Shown here one piece after another: positions 56,467-64,000 of a DNA stretch of 64,000 bases. The first letter of the stretch is position 1; each line of letters begins with the position of its first letter. The notes under the pieces were generated by a model. That model was not told the origin of the DNA, did no database searches, and saw nothing but the letters and a program-made list of their open reading frames with translations. The stretch covers positions 124,001-188,000 of the forward strand of contig JAEYZG010000018.1 in the NCBI GenBank assembly GCA_023428135.1. The letters are read 5' to 3'. Made by a program: the position numbers and the translations under genes. The stretch is from Bacteroidota bacterium (GTDB taxonomy: Bacteria; Bacteroidota; Bacteroidia; Cytophagales; Cytophagaceae).

Positions 56467-59004
56467 ATGAAGAAAAAATTTCCAGAAACACTTATTGTTT
56501 TACTATTCGTTTTCGTCTGCGCAAGAGTCTTTGCAGCTCATCCTGTTGATGATTTTAATGATTCAAACCTGAATAATATACAGGGGCACCAGTGGACACA
56601 ATTTTCTGATGGTTTTTCCACACTGACAATCAATTTTGCAGTCCATGATAATGCAAATGCTATAAGGTTAAGAACAGATTTTAAAAAGGGCGCAGATTAT
56701 CAGTACACAGGAATTTCCTGCTATTTCAGTCAGCAGACAGCAGGGATAGAATTGAAAAATTATCATGGAATCAGATTCTGGGCAAAGGGCAATTTCACAT
56801 TTCAGGTCAAATTGCCATTTCCTGCAACAAACGTTGAGTACAACCACTATGAAAGAGATATATTGCCTGGCGAAGACTGGAAGTTGTATGAGGTGCCTTT
56901 TGAATCCATGGCTCAGAAGTTTGGAAAAAATATTCCAATGGATCTTTCTAAGGTAAATGGGGTAATATTTGGGTCCAATGGCATTGCTGGAGCCGGTTCA
57001 GATTTTTATATAGACGATGTAGAGTTTTACACCCTTGAAGAGTCACAGTTGGTTGTAAAAGCCAATCCGGTTGATTTTAGGCCGAAAGTAAATCAGCTGG
57101 GGTTTCTGCCCGACGCAGAGAAATATTTTTCCATTATATCTCCCAATGCCTTGCCCGGTCAGAAATTTTCTGTTGTAAATGCAGGTGATCTTAAAATAAC
57201 TGGTGAAGGAAAGTTGTCTGACAAGTTATATGATGATGTTGCCGCCTCGGGAGAAAAGGTACTGAGAGGTTATTTTTCAGAGTTTACGCATTCAGGCTCT
57301 TACAGGATAAAAGTTGATTCCCTTTATTCCCATTCGTTTACAATTGGAGCGGATATTTATAAAGATTTATTCAAGGATGCGCTCCGGTCATTTTATACCA
57401 ACAAATGTGGTGTTGCAGTGGAGGATTTACGCACAGAGATAGATCATAAAGCCTGCCATACGGGAGATACACTGATTAGGAAAAAGAACGGAGAGTACAG
57501 TGATTTTACTGGAGGCTGGCACAATGCAGGTGACTATGGAAAGTGGACACACATGGCCGCAATAAGTACTGCAAATATGATGTGGTTATATGAACTGTCA
57601 GGTGCTGAGACTAGAAATATAAACCTGGAAACTCCAGAGTCTGAAAATGAAATCTCAGACATTCTGGACCAGGCTAGATGGGGGTTGGAATGGCTTCTGA
57701 AAATGCAGAGGGCAGACGGTGCAGTGTATCACAAAGTAGATACACAGCCAGAATTTGCCGTGGGAAAGAAACCAGAAGATGATACCCTAAAAAGATATGC
57801 ATCATTTCAGTCGGCAACAGAGATACAGGAACCATCGGCAATTGACGCTGCAGATTTTACGGCGGTGATGCTGCAGGCATTCAGGGTTTATAATTCTGTA
57901 GATGTGGTATTTGCTGCTCGCTGCAGAGATGCGGCCTTGCTTTCGTGGCAATGGCTGCTGAGCAATCCGGACAAAGGTCAGTCTGATATCTACTATACAG
58001 ATTTGGATGCTAGTAAGGAGAAGCTGTGGGCGCTTGCAGAGATGGCCAGGTACAATACTGATGCCGAAATAATCAGTCGGTTAAATTCAGAATTTGAGAA
58101 GAATCCTTTTGTTCCCCTATCGTGGCAGGAACCACATTCGTTCGGATATTATACTATTGCATTTTCAGACAATAAGTCATTGCCGGCAGAATTTGCAAAG
58201 GAATCGGTTTTAGCTTTTGCTGATCAGGTAGTGGCAAAGATAAACAGCAGTGGTTATGGAGTCCCTTTGGCAACAGAGCAGTACTATTGGGGATCAAACG
58301 AGAATGTTGCCGGTTACGGCTGTGCACTTATGTCTGCCTATAAACTGAGCGGCCAAATTAAATACAGAAATGGAGCATTGTCCTGCACAGGTTATCTGTT
58401 AGGTAACAATGCCCTCAATCATAACTATGTTACCGGTTACGGAACTGTGCGTACTGAGCATCCTTTTCACTGGACTTATATGTCTTACGGGAAAATAATG
58501 CCGGGTTGGCTTTCCGGAGGCCCGAATCAATATGAAAACGGAGCAGATCCGCTGCTCTTAAATAAAATCAAAGAAGGCACACCTCCAGCAGAATGTTTTG
58601 TCGATCAGGCAGGCGGTAGTGGCTCCTGGGCATCCAATGAAGGACAAACTTCTTCCAATGCAGCCTTCCTTTTTATGGTTGGAATGATTTCCGAATCCGA
58701 GCTAACCACTGGAATTCCTGAAATGAAGGCGAAAAATGAAATAAAATTTTTTTTGGAATCAGCTTATATTTCAGACTCTGATTTGTTTCTTCACACCAGA
58801 TATTCAGGAAAGGAGCAGAAAGCAGATATTGTACTTCTTGATATATCCGGAAAGATCATACTATCGAAGGAGATCTACCTGAAACAAGGTAAAAATACAT
58901 ACAAGCTGAATCTTAAAGAACGGCAACCTACAGGATTGTGGATTGCGAAAGTTTCTTTAAAAGAAAGTGGCTATACCGAATCAGTCAAAGTCATTAATGA
59001 ATAA
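56467..59004 (+). CDS. secreted GH9 endoglucanase with N-terminal binding domain and T9SS-like tail
   Basis: 845 aa, signal peptide 1-23. Residues about 28-195 form a CBM11/CIA30-like beta-sandwich (YTGISCYFSQQTAGIELKNY, YEVPFESMAQKFG, DFYIDDVEFYTL). Residues about 205-295 form the CelD_N Ig-like domain (KVNQLGFLPDAEKYF). The GH9 (alpha/alpha)6 barrel follows (300-745): the base is D356 in GGWHNAGDYGKW, a conserved His motif is HPFHW, and the acid is E725 in SWASNEGQ. In most GH9 enzymes the first motif is DAGD; here the first Asp is Asn (N353). The C-terminal 85 residues look like a degenerate T9SS sorting domain (LLDISGKIILS, GLWIAKVSLKESG, SVKVINE) without YPNP. It should cut beta-1,4-glucan at the surface or outside the cell. 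A strong terminator follows. The next gene, a membrane regulator, is convergent. Confidence 0.9.
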   Translation: MKKKFPETLIVLLFVFVCARVFAAHPVDDFNDSNLNNIQGHQWTQFSDGFSTLTINFAVHDNANAIRLRTDFKKGADYQYTGISCYFSQQTAGIELKNYHGIRFWAKGNFTFQVKLPFPATNVEYNHYERDILPGEDWKLYEVPFESMAQKFGKNIPMDLSKVNGVIFGSNGIAGAGSDFYIDDVEFYTLEESQLVVKANPVDFRPKVNQLGFLPDAEKYFSIISPNALPGQKFSVVNAGDLKITGEGKLSDKLYDDVAASGEKVLRGYFSEFTHSGSYRIKVDSLYSHSFTIGADIYKDLFKDALRSFYTNKCGVAVEDLRTEIDHKACHTGDTLIRKKNGEYSDFTGGWHNAGDYGKWTHMAAISTANMMWLYELSGAETRNINLETPESENEISDILDQARWGLEWLLKMQRADGAVYHKVDTQPEFAVGKKPEDDTLKRYASFQSATEIQEPSAIDAADFTAVMLQAFRVYNSVDVVFAARCRDAALLSWQWLLSNPDKGQSDIYYTDLDASKEKLWALAEMARYNTDAEIISRLNSEFEKNPFVPLSWQEPHSFGYYTIAFSDNKSLPAEFAKESVLAFADQVVAKINSSGYGVPLATEQYYWGSNENVAGYGCALMSAYKLSGQIKYRNGALSCTGYLLGNNALNHNYVTGYGTVRTEHPFHWTYMSYGKIMPGWLSGGPNQYENGADPLLLNKIKEGTPPAECFVDQAGGSGSWASNEGQTSSNAAFLFMVGMISESELTTGIPEMKAKNEIKFFLESAYISDSDLFLHTRYSGKEQKADIVLLDISGKIILSKEIYLKQGKNTYKLNLKERQPTGLWIAKVSLKESGYTESVKVINE

Positions 59005-59150
59005 GGGGACATTTGTGGAATCTCTGATTTTGTGCATCTGGAGTTTTAAAGCCAGGCACTGAATATTCAACAGGGGTTGATAATAGGAATAAGGATTTTG
59101 AAATCTGCTTATGGGCAGAAATATTGTTTTCTTTTGTGCCCTTATTTTTT

Positions 59151-59196
59151 ATCTGACATCAGAAGGCAGTTATCTTCTGGTGTCAGATTTTTTTTT
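59151..59196 (+). terminator. Rho-independent terminator of the GH9 gene
   Basis: A 15-bp stem (ATCTGACATCAGAAG with CTTCTGGTGTCAGAT, one G-T pair) with an 8-nt loop is followed by nine T. Confidence 0.9.
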
Positions 59197-59393
59197 CTAT
59201 TCAAGTATGGTGCTCGTGTTGTAATGCTTCTGGTGATACCTCAGTTTAAGACACGTCTAAAAAATATCTTTTGTCGTCTGATCAGATTTTTTAAAAATCA
59301 TTTATGACAGTAAACGCTGATTTTAAAATATGACCTGCCCTAATAAATCATAGTTTTCAAACATTACATTTATTGAATCAGAGCCTGTTTTGA

Positions 59394-60497
59394 TTAAAGT
59401 GAAGAAGGAGTTTTACCCGTCAGTTTTTTAAAAACTTTATTGAAGTTATTCGGGCTGTTAAAGCCAACTGTATAAGCCACTTCACTTATATTCAGCTTAG
59501 GATTTGTGAGTAACCTTTGAGCCTCTTCTATTCTGATCTTATTTATGTAGGTTTTGAAATTACACTCAAACTGATCTGCGATAAATCGGGAAATAACTCT
59601 TTCCTGGACTCCTGTAACCTCTGCTACCTTGGACAGTGTAAGGTCTGGATTGTTGTAATGAGTATTAATGTATTCTATGAAAGTTTTGCTATCTTTTTCA
59701 GGTAATTCAGGACTTTCTACTGCTTTATATTGTATCACTATCGGTTTTCTTTTTTGTCTTCTGTATTTCTGCCATTCATAAACGAATAGTACAAGAAAAA
59801 TACTGAACCAGATATTTGCTAGAATCAGGACTGCCTGAAAATTGTCTTTGTAAAACCTGATTGACTTAATTTTGAGAATTTCAGGTTGATTCAACTTGGA
59901 CGAAAGCCCTGTGGTAAGCACCAGGTTCGCTGTATTCTCTAAATGGATTTTACCAAACTCGCTTGGTGATTGTCCAATTACCACATACCACCACTCAGGT
60001 GTCACAAGATCATTGAGATCCATTTTAATCAGCCCGTGTTCTTTACGTGCTATGCGAAGATAGGAGTGTCTTGTAGCAAGCTTGTGTCCTTTATCCCGGA
60101 CATTTGGATCTACAGTATTTAAATAAAGCAAAAAGTTATCAGCAGAGCTTTCAGAAATATCAATTTCAACTCTGTTGAAATTTTCCAGACCGAAATATCC
60201 GCCTTCAGGTTGGAAAGATATTCCAGCGTAGGGGTTTGAAAAACCTTTCCTAAGTTCATACTTAAAAGTAAGCAGGGAATCAGACACTAAAAAAGTCTTC
60301 ACTTCCGATTTGCCACCATCAAACTTGTCGTCAAATGATTTTATTACAATCTTGTCTGGATATGGAAATATATTGATAGGTTTCTTGTCTAAAAAAAAAT
60401 AATAGATAACCAAAACACAAAGTGTAGTAGCAACCAGACAAATTTGATTTTTACGATTTGTAAAAGTTGTATAAAAAATTTGTTGTAATTCTTTCAT
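59394..60497 (-). CDS. membrane-bound AraC-family regulator with periplasmic sensor domain
   Basis: 367 aa. A short cytosolic N terminus, a first membrane helix (about 18-36), a periplasmic region (about 40-215), a second helix (about 222-242, LILANIWFSIFLVLFVYEW) and a C-terminal AraC-type double HTH (about 265-365: DLTLSKVAEVTGVQERVISRFI ... KLNISEVAYTVGFNSPNNFNKVFKKLTGKTPS). The periplasmic part (FDDKFDGGKSEV, YAGISFQPEGGYFGLENFNRVEIDI, LIKMDLNDLVTPEWW, ILKIKSIRFYK) resembles the binding domain at the N terminus of the GH9 enzyme next to it, so it may sense the same kind of carbohydrate. DNA binding while anchored in the membrane is unusual but known for ToxR-like and some AraC proteins. 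Confidence 0.85.
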   Translation of the reverse strand: MKELQQIFYTTFTNRKNQICLVATTLCVLVIYYFFLDKKPINIFPYPDKIVIKSFDDKFDGGKSEVKTFLVSDSLLTFKYELRKGFSNPYAGISFQPEGGYFGLENFNRVEIDISESSADNFLLYLNTVDPNVRDKGHKLATRHSYLRIARKEHGLIKMDLNDLVTPEWWYVVIGQSPSEFGKIHLENTANLVLTTGLSSKLNQPEILKIKSIRFYKDNFQAVLILANIWFSIFLVLFVYEWQKYRRQKRKPIVIQYKAVESPELPEKDSKTFIEYINTHYNNPDLTLSKVAEVTGVQERVISRFIADQFECNFKTYINKIRIEEAQRLLTNPKLNISEVAYTVGFNSPNNFNKVFKKLTGKTPSSL

Positions 60498-60565
60498 TAT
60501 AACAAATATGAATTTTAGCTTATAAAACTATTGATTTTATATTGATTTCCAATTTCACAACTCTT

Positions 60566-60717
60566 CGACCGGTGTCTTATCCGGACGGAATCTTTCAATC
60601 ACTGCTTAACCAAAATATTCTTTGTAATCTGTTATAAAAGAATATTTATTTTCTCCTTCCATATAAAACGGCGCAGAAGACCACTCGTAAGCTCAATGAT
60701 TTCCAATTGACTATTCC
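60566..60717. repeat. long direct repeat, right copy, flanking the GH9/AraC island
   Basis: Same orientation and order as 55712-55866: REP hairpin (GACCGGTGTCTTATCCGGAC), GGAATCTTTCAATCACTGCT, AACCAAAATATTC, ATATAAAACGGCGCAGAAG, TTTCCAATTGACTATTCC. Confidence 0.8.
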
Positions 60718-60871
60718 GGACTAAAGTGAGCCACCCGTTTTGATTTTGCAACTGTAACTTTTGGCCTTTTAAGCTGAAGATTTTATGGCTAACAAAGCTA
60801 AACCATGATGCTGTAATCGGAAAATAACAATGCACAGTTTTCGGCAACAAGAGTGCACAACCTGAAGCAAT

Positions 60872-61080
60872 TTGCACCCAGGGGCAGGTTCTGCCGTTCC
60901 GGCAGATATTGACCCCTCAAATTAAAAAATCTCTTTGTGAAAGGCGCGTAGAGGATTTTTAATTCTTCAACTCCCCATCAGGTGTCTTCACTCGGAAGGA
61001 GGATTTGAAAATAGTGTTGATTCTTTATTCCGAATGTCTGCTTTACAATTTGCAAGTCAATAGACTTGCTCTCATTTGTG
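60872..61080. repeat. 210-base repeat unit, copy 1
   Basis: Runs from TTGCACCCAGGGGCAGGTTC to CTCTCATTTGTG. Nearly the same sequence as 61331-61541. It includes a REP-like CTCCCCATCAGGTGTCTTCA segment and a GCAAGTCAATAGACTTGC hairpin. Confidence 0.85.
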
Positions 61081-61083
61081 TAT

Positions 61084-61136
61084 CTGACCGGATTAATCCT
61101 GGCAGGTTGCTCCTCAGCAGAGCCTGATTCCGCTTC
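61084..61136. repeat. 53-base inverted repeat, left arm
   Basis: From CTGACCGGATTAATCC to GATTCCGCTTC. Its inverted partner is at 61592-61644; one mismatch in 53 positions. The arms are separated by 455 bases that include copy 2 of the 210-base unit. Confidence 0.9.
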
Positions 61137-61284
61137 ATCCGGTAATCAAATGTAAAGCGATTTTAGGATTAATAAAAAAGTGTAAATTTATAACCGGATT
61201 ACCAATCTCAACTGTAAACTTTTTTTAGGACGACACAGTGGGCAGAAGTCAACAGACTTCAACCAGAGGAGATACTGGACGAAC

Positions 61285-61377
61285 TTGACCCCTCGTACCG
61301 GATGATGTTGACCCCTTATTCCGGAGGAATTTGCTCCCAGGGTCAGGTTCTGCCGTTCCGGCTGATATTGACCCCTC
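61285..61377. other. array of TTGACCCCT and CCGG words, possible end of an IS21-like element
   Basis: TTGACCCCT occurs at 61285, 61308 and 61369, each followed or preceded at a fixed distance by CCGG; the first two are 23 bases apart. IS21-family elements of Bacteroidota carry multiple terminal repeats with GGGGTCAA and CCGGAAT words. No istA/istB gene is present, so this would be a remnant. Confidence 0.4.
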
Positions 61378-61541
61378 AAATTAAAAAATCTCATTGTGAA
61401 AGGCGCATAGAGGATTTTTAATTCTTCAACTCCCCGTTAGGTGTCTTCATCCGGAAGGAGGATTTGAAAATAGTGTTTGATTCTTTATTCCGAATGTCTG
61501 CTTTACAATCCGCAAGTTTAATAAACTTGCTCTCATTTGTG
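61331..61541. repeat. 210-base repeat unit, copy 2
   Basis: Matches 60872-61080 with few changes. The hairpin near its end reads GCAAGTTTAATAAACTTGC, where both arms changed together compared with copy 1. Confidence 0.85.
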
Positions 61542-61591
61542 GTCAGAAGTCAGAAGACTTCAGCCAGAGTAATCAGACTTAGCCCAGAGGG

Positions 61592-61644
61592 GAAGCGGAA
61601 TCAGGCTCTGCTGAGGAGCAACCTGCCAGGATTATTCCGGTCAG
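61592..61644. repeat. 53-base inverted repeat, right arm
   Basis: Complement of 61084-61136, from GAAGCGGAATCAGG to TTCCGGTCAG, with one mismatch. Confidence 0.9.
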
Positions 61645-61993
61645 ATTGTGGGCTTAAGTTAGAAACTTAAGCCCATACCAGAGGGGGATTGACAGATTAC
61701 GGTCGTCTATGAGCCAGAGATCGGGGAGGGGAATGATTTGGATGTTCATATGGAAATTTCTTAAATTGTAGGGCATTAGATGTGGCGGTTAGCATTTTTT
61801 TGGTGAAGCAAATGACAATATCATATAGATGAAGTAGTTAGCTAAATGCTTAAAGGTTCAATCCCAAACCTGTAAATTTGGTTTTCCCAATAAACAGGCC
61901 AAAGTTCAAAAAAATAGCCTTATTTTTATCAACAACGCTCCGACAAAAAAGAAAAGGGAAAAGAAATAGAAAGAAGTAGCATAAGGGTTATTA

Positions 61994-64000
61994 ATGAAAA
62001 ACGAAAAAATTAAACTCTCTCAGTTAGAAAGCTTTCTGATGAAAGCTGCTGATATCCTGAGGGGAAAAATGGATGCATCAGAGTACAAAGAATTTATCTT
62101 TGGAATGTTGTTTTTGAAGCGGATGAGTGATGTGTTCGATCAAAAAAGAGAACAGTTTAGAAAACGAGACTACAAACATCTGGATGCAGAAACGCTACAG
62201 ATAATTTTGGAGGAAAAGATTACCTATGGTGACACTTTCTTTGTTCCGAAAAGGGCAAGATGGCACGAAGGATTTACAGACGAAAATGGACATCAACAGC
62301 CTCCCATTAAGCATTTGCAAAATAACATCGGGCAAATGCTTAATAAAGCTTTGGATGCCATTGAAGAAGCTAACCCCGATACTCTCTCCGGTATTTTTAA
62401 GGGACGAATCAACTTCAACAAAGAAGTGGATGGAAAGCAAATTGTGAAGAATGTCGATCTGAAGAAAATGATTGACCATTTTAACGAATTTCCTGCGCTT
62501 ATTAATGAAAATTTTGAGTTTCCTGATTTACTGGGTGCGGCCTACGAATACCTCTTAAAACATTTTGCGGACGAAAGTGGCAAAAAGGGTGGACAATTTT
62601 ACACCCCTAATCAGGTGGTTCGATTGCTTGTGCAGCTTATAAAACCCAAAGCAGGAATGTCTATCTATGACCCGACAGTCGGTTCAGGCGGTATGCTCAT
62701 TCAAAGTTACCAATATGTGCAGGAGCAAGGGCAGAATGCTGAAAACCTGGAACTGTTTGGACAGGAAAACGACCCTACAGTGGTCGCTATTTGCAAAATG
62801 AACATCATTTTGCACAATATATCGAGATACAACATTGAGTACGGCGATACTCTGGAGGAGCCTCTTAATGAAAAAGATGGACAACTCATCCAGTTTGACA
62901 GGGTTATTGCCAACCCGCCGTTTTCCCAGAATTACAACCGTGCTACCATAAAATACAACAATCGCTTCACATACGGTTTTGCACCCGAAACAGGAAAGAA
63001 AGCCGACCTTATGTTTGTGCAGCATATGCTGGCGAGCTGTAAGCGAACAGGTAAAGTAGTGGTGGTAATGCCTCATGGGGTTTTATTCCGGGGAGGAAAA
63101 GAAAAGGAAATTCGGGAAGGCATGCTAAGATCTGATGTATTGGAAGGGATTATTAGTTTGCCACCACAGCTATTCTATGGAACAGGAATTCCTGCCTGTG
63201 TAATGGTATTCAATAAAAGTAAGCCTGATAACTTAAAAAACAAAGTATTTATCATCAACGCTGATAAAGATTTTGCAGAGGGTAAAAAGCAAAACACTTT
63301 ACGCCCTGAAGACATAGAGAAGATTGATTATGTTTTCGAAAACAAAATTGAAGAAGCCAATTACTCTCGTTTGGTGGATGTTAAAACCATTGAAGAAAAT
63401 GACTTCACTCTTAATATCCGCAGATATGTAGACAATACCCCTCCTCCAGAACCAGAAGATGTAAAGGCGCATTTGATAGGTGGTATACCTATTGCTGAAA
63501 TTGAACACGTTCAGCGCGCACTGTGTACAAAATTTAGCTTTAATGGTAACCGATTTTTCAAGGACAAAAACAGCAAGTACAAAGATTTTGCTATCTCTGA
63601 GAAAAGTGAAATAAAAACGCTTATAGAAGATGACACCAACCTTGTAAAAACCCTGACCTCATTGGGGCTTCACCTGGCCGACTGGTGGCAATTGGCTAAA
63701 GAAGATTTTTCCACGTTGGCTCCAGAAAAACCCAAAGACAATGTGGTGGCCGATGCTATGGCTTCCTATATCACTTTAAGTGGTGATAAATTCCCCAAGG
63801 TACGAAAGGAATTGTTGGATTCGATCAAGGAAAAGTTTGTACCTGTTGGGGTGCTTGATAAGTTTCAGGTGGCTGGTGTGTTTGTAAACTGGTGGGACAA
63901 TATCAAATACGACCTGAAAACCATTATCCAAAATGGATGGGAACCAGGTCTTATTCCTGATGAATACCTGATTGATGCCTTCTTTAAAGCTGAGCAGGTC
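61994..64000 (+). CDS. hsdM: type I restriction-modification DNA methyltransferase subunit (partial)
   Basis: The frame is open from the ATG at 61994 to the window end (669 codons). The N terminus (KLSQLESFLMKAADILRGKMDASEYKEFIFGMLFLKRMSDVF) is the HsdM N-terminal helical domain. The N6-adenine methylase domain has the FTPNQVV-like FYTPNQVVRLLVQL, motif I (SAM binding) DPTVGSGGML and the catalytic motif IV NPPF starting at residue 307. Further parts are MPHGVLFRGGKEKEIREGML and LPPQLFYGTGIPACVMVFN. HsdM, with a specificity subunit HsdS, methylates adenine in bipartite sites and protects from the HsdR nuclease. The partner genes should lie downstream of the window. Its codon use is richer in G and C than its neighbours, which together with the repeat-rich upstream region suggests horizontal acquisition. 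Confidence 0.92.
   Translation, partial: MKNEKIKLSQLESFLMKAADILRGKMDASEYKEFIFGMLFLKRMSDVFDQKREQFRKRDYKHLDAETLQIILEEKITYGDTFFVPKRARWHEGFTDENGHQQPPIKHLQNNIGQMLNKALDAIEEANPDTLSGIFKGRINFNKEVDGKQIVKNVDLKKMIDHFNEFPALINENFEFPDLLGAAYEYLLKHFADESGKKGGQFYTPNQVVRLLVQLIKPKAGMSIYDPTVGSGGMLIQSYQYVQEQGQNAENLELFGQENDPTVVAICKMNIILHNISRYNIEYGDTLEEPLNEKDGQLIQFDRVIANPPFSQNYNRATIKYNNRFTYGFAPETGKKADLMFVQHMLASCKRTGKVVVVMPHGVLFRGGKEKEIREGMLRSDVLEGIISLPPQLFYGTGIPACVMVFNKSKPDNLKNKVFIINADKDFAEGKKQNTLRPEDIEKIDYVFENKIEEANYSRLVDVKTIEENDFTLNIRRYVDNTPPPEPEDVKAHLIGGIPIAEIEHVQRALCTKFSFNGNRFFKDKNSKYKDFAISEKSEIKTLIEDDTNLVKTLTSLGLHLADWWQLAKEDFSTLAPEKPKDNVVADAMASYITLSGDKFPKVRKELLDSIKEKFVPVGVLDKFQVAGVFVNWWDNIKYDLKTIIQNGWEPGLIPDEYLIDAFFKAEQV

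Larger units (their letters stand above)
60498..61993. other. repeat-rich gene-free region before hsdM
   Basis: About 1500 bases made of repeats listed separately: the second long direct repeat, two copies of a 210-base unit, a 53-base inverted pair, an array of TTGACCCCT/CCGG words and GAAGTC hairpins. The ORFs here follow the repeats and lack protein-like features. The last 250 bases are unique, AT-rich and should carry the promoter for hsdM. Confidence 0.6.

Noticed and set aside
60632..60877. Minus-strand ORF of 81 aa
   Set aside because: It overlaps the direct repeat and possible transposon-end sequence; no start context or domain; likely non-coding.
61464..61670. Plus-strand ORF of 68 aa
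   Set aside because: Made entirely of repeat units and the right arm of the inverted repeat.

Overview
The window looks like the chromosome of a cellulose-degrading, gliding member of the Bacteroidota (Cytophagales, in the style of Sporocytophaga or Cytophaga). Visible reasons: low G+C, type IX secretion (T9SS) sorting domains on several secreted proteins, SprB-type repeats, an ECF sigma/FecR pair, a PAS-LuxR regulator of the Cytophagales type, a GH9 cellulase and a GH2 mannosidase, and giant Bacteroidota-type RHS proteins. The species is an inference.

Layout. 1-9.1 kb is ordinary chromosome: the tail of a T9SS cargo gene, a DHH/DHHA1 phosphoesterase, a secreted beta-mannosidase, a YdeI/OmdA-like protein, a PAS protein, a frameshifted PAS-LuxR regulator, a dipeptide epimerase and a PAP2 phosphatase. 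9.95-36.6 kb is one apparent operon: a small lipoprotein, then four very large exported proteins (1854, 990, 1630 and 4054 aa) and a 101-aa cytosolic protein. The first carries a SpvB-like shell start. The last carries SprB-like repeats, a YD/RHS shell interrupted by a beta-propeller, the RHS core and a variable tip. I read this as a polymorphic-toxin (RHS) locus in which one shell is divided over several polypeptides, ending in a toxin/immunity pair. This is the most notable system in the window.

36.6-40.1 kb is a decayed zone behind the toxin: duplicated hairpin repeats, a truncated IS3-type element, a DDE transposase element, a frameshifted RHS fragment, a remnant of the same transposon and a possible orphan immunity gene. 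40.3-50.3 kb holds a T9SS adhesin-like protein, a sulfatase, a rhodanese, an ECF sigma/FecR/STN-barrel signalling operon, an alpha/beta hydrolase and a small membrane protein. 50.6-55.1 kb holds an epoxide-hydrolase-like enzyme, a DUF4407 membrane protein overlapping an Ig-like partner, and a small outer-membrane protein.

55.1-62.0 kb contains a GH9 endoglucanase and a convergent membrane-bound AraC regulator, with long direct repeats on both sides. Its flanks are packed with hairpin (REP-like) repeats and possible transposon ends. The window closes inside a type I restriction-modification hsdM gene. No rRNA, tRNA or CRISPR array was recognised. All calls come from reading the sequence; no database search was run.
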